Shown here piece after piece: positions 28,911 through 37,174 of a DNA stretch of 37,174 nt. The stretch spans positions 386,300 to 423,473 of the forward strand of contig NW_003314309.1 of NCBI RefSeq assembly GCF_000143415.4, given 5' to 3'. The DNA is from Selaginella moellendorffii (lineage: Eukaryota; Streptophyta; Lycopodiopsida; Selaginellales; Selaginellaceae). The stretch's first letter is position 1. Every line of letters starts with the position of its first letter. The position numbers and the translations under genes are program-made. The notes below the pieces were generated by a model. That model saw only the letters and a list, made by a program, of their open reading frames with translations. It made no database searches and was not told where the DNA came from.

Positions 28911-31900
28911 AAGTAATTATAATAGTGTAATATGTGGATTTTTAATTGAAAATTTAATCCATTCATTCGTTTGCTCTTTTTTATGATCTTAATTACATTT
29001 CTTTTTTATTATACTACTTTATTGTTGATAAAGGAGTGTGCCATTAAAGCCATAGATGTTGCTCTATTATCCTCAATATTGTTTTTGCTACTATGTCACA
29101 TATTGATTATGCTTTTTATATCAAAGTTCATAAATAAGGTATTAATTTTTTAATTTACCATCTGATATTTTTTTCACTCTTTCTTTGACATTTCATTATG
29201 CTAGTATATAAGCTCTTCTGAGAAATCATCATACTGAAATTCAAGGATGTTTAACCTTAAATAACTTAAGACCCTTGGGAAATATAATGCACTCTTATTT
29301 ATCAACCTTTTATCTCAAGTCGTTCACCCTTTAGTTATTTACATGGAATTTCTTTTTCATCTATAATACTTTCTTCTTTTAACACATTAATGATCTCTAA
29401 TTTCATAATTTTCTTTTTTAGTCTAGTGTTAACTTGAGTGTTTTATGCCCTTCTTATATTGATATGGATAATGTGCTATAGTTGATGTAGAGAATGTGTA
29501 TATAACTAAAAAATTTGCTTTTGTCTCAATTTTTTACTAATTTTGGTTTTAAATATTCTTTTGTTCCAAGGGTTATACCACTTATATTAGTGTTTTGAGT
29601 TAAGTGCTATTTTTAATTGTGATTGTTGCTAATTTATAGTTGTTATTGAGGAATTTATTTATTCCCTAAAGAGTGGGGTTTTTCTTTAATATTTGTATCT
29701 CAATTGGTGTTAAGGAGGTTGAGTGGTGTAAATATCTTCCTTATTTAATTTTGGCTTAAGTAATTTATAATAAGATATCTAATATTATCTAGTTTTTATA
29801 TATGGACAGAGTCTCTTATAACATGAGGCCTCTTGTTATCTAAACCTTTAGCATATCATTTTCTTTTTCTTCTTTGTTTTATCAATACTTTACCCATTTT
29901 TTCTTCTTTCACTTTATTTTTTCTTTAATTTTTTCTACTTTCTCCTTTTAGTCTTGATACTTCAAACTTTTTTCTCTTTGGAGTATGGGATAGATAAGAG
30001 TTAGGTATCAATGATGAAGTGAGGATGACTGACAATAGTATTGGAGTAAACACAAATGATATGGATTGTGGAGTGAGGATGAATATAATGAGTTTGAATG
30101 AAATATCTAGCTCCAATGGAGTGAGATCAAGTGCATATGATAATAGAGTGAAGGTTTAGGCTAAAATTAAGCTAAAAGTATATAGCAAAAGTGCAAGAAG
30201 TCAAAACAAAACTAGTGCTTCATAACTTTTTTTTTCTTTTGAAAAGGGGATTATGAAAATATGAAGGACAAATGGACTATTGAGTCCAATACAATGTCAA
30301 ATGAAGACAAATGTCATAAGTTTGAGTTAACATTAGTCTCAAAAGCTAACTAGAGGGATAACATATAATAGATTTTATTATTTGCTGTAGTAGTGTTTTA
30401 TGGATTGTTGTTACCCTTGAAGTGTTTTGCTTTGGTTCACATGTCTTTGATGTTGGTTCAAACATTTATCACATACACATAGAATTGCAATTAATTCATC
30501 AGCATTTCAAAGTTGGTTACTCTTTATGCTATGGCTTTGGGTTTAATTTTGTCATAGGTTAGTGCTTTTATAAAAGTTTAAGTTTTTGTCATAGTTTATC
30601 ATCACCCATTAGAAAGTTTTTAATATTTTATCTAACTTACCGTTATCAACTTTTCAGCTTCCAAATGGGAGGATGGTGTAAGGTTTATAAATACATATAT
30701 GTATAATCCTAATGGGTAGATATTCTAATTATAGTAGTGTAGTATATAAATTTTCTAATTAAGAGTGAATTTGGTCCATCCATTATTGTTTATAAATAGG
30801 GGTTCTTACCTCAATTAATATATTTATTCACATATTTGAAGCACTTATATTTATGATATTTTTATTATTTATTGTTTATTTTTACTTTAATTTTCAAGAG
30901 TATTTCTAATACTTCTACAAGATAAAATATTAGAAAATGTGATTAATAAAAAGTAGTTTTAGATATATTTATAGATTTAGTAGCATCATTAGTTTAGAGT
31001 ATTTATATTTAATTATAAGTTGTAGTTGAAGGGATATTAATAATTACCTATCTTGCAGTATCTTAATTTTTGATATTTTATATTTTATGATATCTTTAGA
31101 ATGAATAAAAATCTAAAAATATTGCAACAAGTGTCACAACAAATATAAAGAATTTATATACTTTTCACCTAATTACTCCCTAAATCATAAATATGAGAGA
31201 CATAAATATTTAGTGGTACATTTGAGAAGCTCCATCAACCAAAATTGGCCATAACCAAGGCCTTATAATCTTTTTCATATGGTGTTTAATGCTTAAGAAT
31301 GCAAGATTTTGAATTCAAATACCATAAGTGGAAATTTTTTAATAGGACTATATAATCAAGAATATACTATTGATCGCTTAAGATGAGTGTTTTATTTATT
31401 GATGGTTAGCAATTATCAAAAAGTTCTAGTAAGGTATATTTAATTATTAATTTTATCAATAATTGTTTCAAGAAGGATATTTTATACACCAATGTAAAAG
31501 ACCATTCCTATTATCAATAATACCTTTTATATAAGAAAATGGATAACAATAATCTATATTCCAATAGGAAAATGAGCTTGAACAAGAACATCTAATTAAT
31601 ATACACTAATCATTACTTCATTAAATATTTCATAAAGCATATTTTGTTAAATTAGCATCAAATTGATCACTATACTCATTAAGATTAAGTCTAGAATGGA
31701 TACTTTTATTTCTTTCATTTAGACATGATGCATCTAAGATGTAATTTGATATAATGGAATAAATTCACAAGTTGAATAAAAATTGAACATTGAAAATTGA
31801 TAATTTATGAATTGAGAAATTATATTACAATTGTTTTTAAATACCTACCACATGGATGAAGAGGATCGACATTATCACATTAAGCTCAATAATCATAAAT

Positions 31901-31960
31901 CTGAAAATTATATACATTGTTGTGAAATAGATATCAACTTGGATTTTTCTAGTGGGATTT
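28911..31960. other. very AT-rich interval, possibly a decayed LTR element
   Basis: All frames are densely stopped; the longest open frames are about 60 codons and carry no motif. A plus-strand ATGGGAGGA followed by TGGTGTAAGG at about 30666-30682 resembles a polypurine tract and LTR start of Copia type. The stretch at about 30727-30790 is loosely similar to 28912-28975, so the interval could be a dead plus-strand element between two LTR remnants. This is weak. No host gene is visible. Confidence 0.35.
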
Positions 31961-31964
31961 TTCT

Positions 31965-33284
31965 ACCAACTTGCTGCAACACCCGATATGGTCCTTTCCA
32001 CTACGCAAGGAGCCTTTTAGATAAACCACATACCGTAAGATGGGGAAAACGGACTAACACCAAATCATCCACTTTGTATTCCGCAGGTGGATGATGATGG
32101 GAGTTGTAACACCGTTGTTGTCTCACTTGTACGCGGCCTAAGTGTTCGGCAGACTCTACTCGGACAAGTGGAAGAATGCTTGTCAAATATTGATCCCATG
32201 ACCTAGCATCAGGAGCTCGTGGCAATCGCGAAGGTAAACCCAGCTCTGTTGATAATATTGGATCATGACCATATAGAAGTTTATATGGTGAAGCACCAAC
32301 AGAACTCTGCACCCTTGTGACATAGGCATACCGAAGAGACAGCAAATAACCATCTCAATCCGAATGCTGAAAGTTTACATACTTCGCAATCATCCCTTTG
32401 AATGTCTGAATGAGCCGTTCCACCAAACCATCTGATTGTGGATGATAAGCACTCGTAAAAGTGTGGCGTATCCCCAACCGAGATGTCAAAACATGAAATA
32501 CCTCAACCATAAATGCAGGACCATTATCTGAAAGAATCCGCTTTGGACAAGAATGCTGGAACACCACTCGATTGAGGAGGAAGTATCCAACAGCAGTTGC
32601 AGAGGCGCTAGCAAGAGCACCAACTTCCACCCAATGAGTCAAGTAGTCAGAAGCAATAATAACATACTCATTGCCAGCAGTCGATCATGGAAAAGGTCCC
32701 ATAAGATCAAACGCCACCAACTCAAACGGACGGGAAATTGCAATTGACTCCAACCGTCCTTTCGCAGCACAAGGGGGAGTATTACGAGCTTGGCACCAAA
32801 CGCAGCTATGCACATACTGAATAATATCACGTCGCATCTCCGGCCAATAGAAAGACCTGCGCAGCTTCTCGGTGACACGACGGTGTCCCATATGCCCACC
32901 TAGAACAGGAGAATCATGGTAGGCATGGAGAAACCGTGGAATAAACACCGAAGGCACCACCAACCGTAAATGATCATCAGGATCCATCCCCACAAAATAA
33001 AGAAGGCCATTTTTAAGGCGATATTGAAAATGCCGGAAAGGCAAGTCATCAGCAAGTGATGCAGGATTCTTAAACCCATCTCGAAGCCTTCGAATCCACA
33101 GCTCAATCTTTTGAGCCTCACGAACCTCATCAAGAGAAGGTAGATCTTGTTTTGCGCCTTGTGGACACTGAATGTCAAGGACAGCAACCGCCGACGGCAC
33201 AGAATCCTCATCTAGAAAATCCACAGATGCTGGAACAATAGGTTCGTTAGAAACATGATAAGTGAGTGGAGAAGGAAGAGGAGC
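31965..33284 (-). pseudogene. pol: gypsy copy 2 pol part 3: integrase
   Basis: The zinc-binding region reads HDSPVLGGHMGHRRVTEKL, RRSFYWPEM and YVHSCVWCQ. The catalytic core keeps all three acidic residues, Asp in FDLMGPFP, Asp in LSDNGPAF and Glu in HPQSDGLVER. The C-terminal part keeps the DDLVLVRFP barrel-like stretch. TGA at 32685-32687 and 32355-32357 and TAG at 32001-32003 interrupt it; the frame itself is never shifted. The C-terminus is cut at about 31965 after WKGPYRVLQQVGR. Confidence 0.88.
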
Positions 33285-34241
33285 TCAAGAAAGGGCATCA
33301 GCATCAGCCATAGAACTCCCTGGGCGATGAACAACATCGAAATCATATATCTGAAGCTTCAAAGCCCATCGAGCCATACGACCAACCAAGTTCTTCCGCT
33401 TCAATAATGAAGTAACAGCAGCATGGTCACCTTCAAGTAACGTCCAAGAACCATATAGATATGCATGAAGTTTCTCAAAACCCCAAATTGTTGCTAAACA
33501 CTTCTTCTCCGTCGTGGAGTAGTTCATCTCCGCTGGTTGTAATGTACGGCTTATGTATGCAATGGGATGGTGCTGACCAGGCACATTCGAGCTCTCTTGC
33601 ATCAACACACCTCCAAGACCAATGTCAGAAGCATCCACGCGCAAAATAAAAGGTCGAGTGTAGTCAGGATATGCCAAAACCGGAGGAGTTGTCAATAGCT
33701 CTTTGAGATCCACGAACGCCCACTCACAATCCGGAGACCAGATGAAAGATGACGTTGATGACTTTAGCAACGCTCGCAATGGTGTAGTGCGATTGGAAAA
33801 ATGATCCACAAAACGACTGAGATACTGCACCTTACCCAAGAAGCGTTGCACATCATTCACACACTTCGGAGTAGGGAACTTTAGAACAGCCACAAGTTTG
33901 TCAGGATCAACTTGCAAACCCTCACGAGAAATACGATACCCAAGATAAGTTGTGTCTTTGGACCCAAACATGCACTTTGACTGCTTCAGCTTTAAACCAA
34001 CGTCGCGTAGCCGATCCAACACTTTACAAACATCACGAACGTGCTCTTCCCACGTCCCTTCCGAGTGGATCAAGACATCATCAATGAAGTCAGCAGTCAC
34101 CTCTGGCATATCGCAAAGAACCTCGCCCATCATCCGCTGGAAAGTTGCTGAAGCATTGTTCAAACCAATCGGCATCACCAAGAACTCGTATAAACCAAAT
34201 GGTGTACGAAAAGCAGTCTTAGGAATATCTTCTTCGGCCAT
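33285..34241 (-). pseudogene. pol: gypsy copy 2 pol part 2: RT palm and RNase H
   Basis: The segment continues the pol frame after the TAG. RT shows KTAFRTPFGLYEFLVMP, LNNASATFQRMM and the catalytic box FIDDVLIHS (FIDD in place of the usual YxDD), then VDPDKL and CVNDVQRFLG. RNase H shows LRVDASDIGLGGVLMQ, HPIAYISRTLQPAEMNYST and an HAAVTSLL segment. It ends in MADADALS and TGA 33285-33287, where relatives carry LSR. Copy 1 has CAA at this codon. Confidence 0.88.
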
Positions 34242-34250
34242 CGGTACTTG

Positions 34251-35339
34251 CTAATACCCAGAAACAAGATCTAGCTTGGTGAACCAATGACTGCGCCCTA
34301 GACGATCCAAGAGATCAGCAGTGTGAGGAAGAGGATACACATCTGGAATTGTCACTTCGTTTAACGGACGATAGTCGATGTAGAAACGAATACTCCCATC
34401 AGGCTTCATCACAAGATGAGGTTCACATGTCCAAGGACTCCGCGACTTCCGAATAACACCCTTCTCCAACATCTCCTTGACGTTTGCACGTAAAATCTTG
34501 ATCTCCTTGAGTGACCGACGATGAACAAGAACTTTGATTCGACGAGCATCCCCAGTTGGAATGGGATGACATGTGGCAATCTTGGCCCCAGACGATAGGT
34601 CAAATTCAAAGAGATCAGAATACTCCTTCATGAGCTGGTCAACAGCTGCAACACAAAGATTATCGGAGGGATCGGAAAAGGGAAGAGCAGAACAAGATGA
34701 AAACATAGAAGGAAATAGTGGGGGAACAAAAGTAATGGAAGCAGAGGTAGAAGTAGAAGGACGAAGAGGTATGAAAGTGAGAGGAATGGATGAAATATAA
34801 GGAAGTATGAGACAAGGGGGAGAAGCCTCAAAGTCACACCTGGCATGATTGTGCTGCAACCAATCCATACCAAGAATGAGATCAAAAGCTTGACTCGGCA
34901 CCACCTGCAACGACTGTAACTCAAGCTCGAGATCGCCCATACGCACAACCAGGTCTGCCTCATCTCGTGCACATACATGTGTATGGCCGTTGCCATAAAG
35001 AATGAAAACTGGATCTGCCGCACGACGCAAGTGTAGATGACAACGTGTGGCAACAGGTCGAGCAATAGAAGATAAACTCGAACCTGTATCAACCAACACG
35101 GAGAGAAGAATAGGAAACCTCTTGTTATAAAAACAAGCTTGGAAAGTAAACACTGGATGAATCGGTGCTGAGTGAACCCCTTGATGATACTCCCGAAAGA
35201 AAGATGGAGGGGTCACTAACTTATTCGCGCAAGATCCCTCCATTACTCGCGCGACTCTTCGTTTCCCGGATGCACCTCGGTATCCAAACCTTCCACTGTA
35301 GCAGCACCAACGGGACGTTGCTGACACCAAGGTCTCCAC
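34251..35339 (-). pseudogene. pol: gypsy copy 2 pol part 1: protease and RT start
   Basis: A retroviral-type aspartic protease is marked by LVDTGSSLSSIA and the second motif LILGMDWLQHNHARCDF. RT begins with LDLSSGAKIATCHPIPTGD, PHLVMKPDGSIRFYIDYRPL and HTADLLDRLG. The frame stops at TAG 34251-34253 within LDLVSGY-stop-QV, a place where related elements have Trp or Tyr. The frame resumes without a shift. The first residues of the open frame (from 35339, a GTG) are not a credible start; the protein would normally be joined to gag or made as a polyprotein. Confidence 0.85.
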
Positions 35340-35477
35340 CCAAGAAATGGAGGTCGCTGTAAGTAACCAAAGGGAACGACTCGAGAGATGATCCGTTGGG
35401 GTTCAAATATAGAGGGAAAGGGCCTATAAACAAGAGTGCACCCCCTTTTCCAATCGGTTAAGGGTCTTGGGATATTT

Positions 35478-35535
35478 GGGGTTAAGCGTCCTTGGGTTTG
35501 AATAGTACTAGGCTGGGTGACCTCCCGGGAAGTCC
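35478..35535 (+). pseudogene. 5S rRNA-derived segment with internal pol III promoter boxes
   Basis: The plus strand reads GTTAAGCGTCCTTGGGT (A box), ATAGTACTAGG (intermediate element region) and GGTGACCTCCCGGGAAGTCC (C box), in the order and nearly the spacing of nucleotides about 48-105 of plant 5S rRNA, with a handful of substitutions. Sequence upstream (about 35435-35477) is only doubtfully 5S-like, and the normal 3' end is missing after AAGTCC. The segment lies in the gap between gag and protease of gypsy copy 2, antisense to the element. It is not a functional rRNA gene; a SINE3-like or Cassandra-like 5S chimera or captured 5S fragment would fit. Confidence 0.78.
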
Positions 35536-35553
35536 AAACTCAAGAGCTTACAG

Positions 35554-36444
35554 TCACCAATCTGAAAAGCACCGACAACGCCAATAAGTATGACCAACTT
35601 CATCACATGCCCAGCAACAAACATCACGGCCACGACCATGTCCTCGCCCTTGTCCTTGGACTCGAGTAGCAACAGCATCAACCTCCATAGGAACAGGATC
35701 ATCACTCATAGGAAGTGGAGCTGAAGGACGTATAGCGAAAAGTGGAAGAAGTGATGTCTCATAATGTTGTGCCAAGCGAAGAGCATCGTCAAGAGTGGCA
35801 GGAGCAAGTGCATGCACAAGTCTGACAAGATCTTGACAAAGTGTTGGCCACAACATTCCTAGCTTGATCCGCTCCGACATATTGGGCTCCGCACGAAGCA
35901 AAAGACTTCGGAAACGAACGCCAAATTGCATCACCGACTCAGATGGCCTTTGGCGAAGACGATGCAATTGTTGGAAGGCATCGTCACAATCATTAGCATG
36001 TCCGAAAGTGCGTTTGAAGACGTATGGAAGAACACTCCAATCCCCACGATCCACACCAATGTACCATTGCAACGCTGTCCCTTGGAGACACGTGGGAAAC
36101 TCACGCAAACATTGAGCATCATCCCAAGAATGATATGTGGCAATCACCGTGAAGTGATCGAACCAATGGTACACATCATCCCCAAGATTCCCACGAAAGA
36201 ACTTTGGCCGATCGCGAGGATTGGCACCAAGAGCAAGAGGAGTTGAACCATGTGCTGTGAATGTCACCATTAATTGAGTTTGGTTGTTCAATTGCAAGCG
36301 CATAGCATCAAGCAATTGAACCAACTGCTGCTCTAGAGTCAAGGAGGAGATTGCGGATCGGCCATGAAGATGAACGAAAAAGAAAAAGCAAAAGAAGAGA
36401 AATGACAAAAAGCTGGAAAGAAATGGTAGATCTAGACAATGCAA
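35554..36444 (-). CDS. gag: gypsy copy 2 gag (capsid and zinc knuckle)
   Basis: Gag forms the virus-like particle of the retrotransposon and packages its RNA. The open frame encodes 296 aa. A hydrophobic N-terminal run, perhaps upstream of the true start, is followed by a retrotransposon gag domain (residues about 60-200, with RPKFFRGNLGDDVYHWFDHF, LQGTALQWY and LRQRPSESVMQF). A CCHC zinc knuckle, CWACDEVGHTYWRC, lies near the end. An internal Met (MRLQLNNQTQ) could be the real start. The frame ends at TGA 35554-35556, soon after the knuckle, where the element is interrupted before protease. Confidence 0.85.
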   Translation of the reverse strand: MHCLDLPFLSSFLSFLFFCFFFFVHLHGRSAISSLTLEQQLVQLLDAMRLQLNNQTQLMVTFTAHGSTPLALGANPRDRPKFFRGNLGDDVYHWFDHFTVIATYHSWDDAQCLREFPTCLQGTALQWYIGVDRGDWSVLPYVFKRTFGHANDCDDAFQQLHRLRQRPSESVMQFGVRFRSLLLRAEPNMSERIKLGMLWPTLCQDLVRLVHALAPATLDDALRLAQHYETSLLPLFAIRPSAPLPMSDDPVPMEVDAVATRVQGQGRGHGRGRDVCCWACDEVGHTYWRCRCFSDW

Positions 36445-36505
36445 AATGCTAGATCTAAACTAAAATCCTGAAAGGAAAGAATAATAAAAGGGACAATCAA
36501 AGGTG

Positions 36506-36521
36506 CCCCTCACCTCCACCA
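36506..36521 (-). other. possible primer-binding site of gypsy copy 2
   Basis: On the minus strand TGGTGGAGGTGAGGGG follows a CA-ending stretch (CTCACA) directly after the LTR-like sequence and before gag. A tRNA ends in CCA, so TGG is the expected start. I cannot name the tRNA, and the site is not of the initiator-Met type. Confidence 0.4.
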
Positions 36522-36522
36522 A

Positions 36523-36690
36523 TGTGAGTGCATGGAATATGGAAAGGGAATACAGAAATGTGTATATCAATTAGCCCAAAAACCTTAGCTTATATACAGG
36601 AGCGAGTGGTCTGGATTAAAACCAATCTGATGGCTACCAAAATCTCACTACGCTAATATTAGTATACGGCATCGTAGTTGTACACTTGGC
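36523..36690 (-). repeat. 5' LTR remnant of gypsy copy 2 with TATA box
   Basis: This stretch aligns with the copy 1 LTR at about 26130-26290. On the minus strand TATATAAG at 36596-36589 lies about 150 bp upstream of the gag frame and could be the LTR promoter TATA box; the same place in copy 1 is TATATAAA-like. The outer LTR end merges with the CA microsatellite. Confidence 0.7.
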
Positions 36691-36691
36691 C

Positions 36692-36693
36692 CT

Positions 36694-36760
<67 letters not shown>

Positions 36761-36945
36761 ATATATATGTATATATGTATATATATATGTATATATGTAT
36801 ATATATATATATGTATATATGTATATATATATGTATATATATATGTATATATGTATATATATATGTATATATGTATATATATATGTATATATATATATAT
36901 GTATATATATATGTATATATGTATGTATATATGTATATATGTATG

Positions 36946-36977
<32 letters not shown>

Positions 36978-37174
36978 TATATGTATATATGTATGTATAT
37001 ATATATATATATGTATATATATGTATATATGTATGTATATATGTATATATGTATATATGTATATATATATGTATATATGTATGTATATATGTATATATGT
37101 ATGTATATATGTATATATGTATGTGTATATGTATATATGTATGTATATATGTATATGTGTATATGTGTATATAT
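36692..37174. repeat. compound CA/TA/TATATG microsatellite
   Basis: About 12 CA units (36694-36719) pass into a TA run (36720-36748) and then into about 420 bp of irregular TATATATG/TATATGTA units that reach the right edge of the window. The tract is highly AT-rich and almost wholly alternating purine-pyrimidine, so it may adopt cruciform or unwound structures. It replaces the outer end of the copy 2 LTR. Confidence 0.97.

Larger units (their letters stand above)
31965..36690 (-). mobile_element. Ty3/gypsy copy 2, nearly full internal region
   Basis: The minus-strand order is LTR (about 36690-36523), possible primer-binding site (36521-36506), gag, protease, RT, RNase H and integrase, the usual Ty3/gypsy order with integrase last. 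Pol has no frameshift from 35339 to about 31970 but five nonsense codons. The 3' end is cut in the integrase C-terminal region at about 31965 and no 3' LTR follows. A 5S-like segment sits between gag and protease. No chromodomain is seen, although the truncation could have removed one. Confidence 0.92.

Overview
The window looks like nuclear DNA of a land plant, most probably a seedless vascular plant of the Selaginella type. The evidence is plant gene families (a DTX/MATE carrier, a SWEET sugar carrier, an organelle-type L36 ribosomal protein), GT-AG introns that are mostly very short (43, 49, 55, 69, 84 and 125 bp), and large amounts of decayed retrotransposon sequence. The genus is an inference; the plant assignment is firm.

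Layout. 1-2.9 kb: the edge of a minus-strand LTR retroelement (initiator-Met-type primer-binding site near 1006-1020) followed by a tandem array built on a GGACTC-like hexamer (about 2026-2655). About 3.4-7.24 kb: a decayed plus-strand non-LTR (LINE-like) element with an endonuclease remnant, a missing reverse-transcriptase core and a CTAT tail. 7.2-15 kb: a gene graveyard on the minus strand. It holds a broken BIG-type ARF-GEF (8.17-9.25 kb) and a broken carbamoyl-phosphate synthase large subunit, CarB (12.7-14.85 kb). Both keep short introns, so they are duplicated gene fragments, not retrocopies. A third unrecognised remnant with three in-frame TAGs lies on the plus strand at 11.7-12.0 kb.

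16.4-19.0 kb: an apparently intact two-exon MATE efflux gene (668 aa) with an unusual low-complexity C-terminal tail. 19-24.35 kb: untranslated and intergenic sequence with one weak coding-like patch. 24.36-25.63 kb: an intact six-exon SWEET gene on the minus strand. It is arranged head-to-head, with only 75 bp between start codons, with a two-exon L36 ribosomal protein gene (25.706-25.955 kb) whose leader carries telo-box motifs.

26.1-37.17 kb: two minus-strand copies of one Ty3/gypsy family. Copy 1 (26.13-28.91 kb) is old, AT-shifted and truncated at its 5' side. Copy 2 (31.96-36.7 kb) keeps gag and a pol frame with no frameshift but five nonsense codons. Comparing the two copies shows that several of these stops are cytosine-deamination products. 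Between gag and protease of copy 2 lies a 5S rRNA-derived segment in the opposite orientation that keeps the internal pol III promoter boxes. The window ends in a CA/TA/TATATG microsatellite of nearly 0.5 kb inside or next to the copy 2 LTR.

No operon-like or defence-like system is present. The three living genes are separate housekeeping or transport functions; the main interest is in the pseudogenes, the 5S-retroelement chimera, the satellite and the bidirectional promoter.
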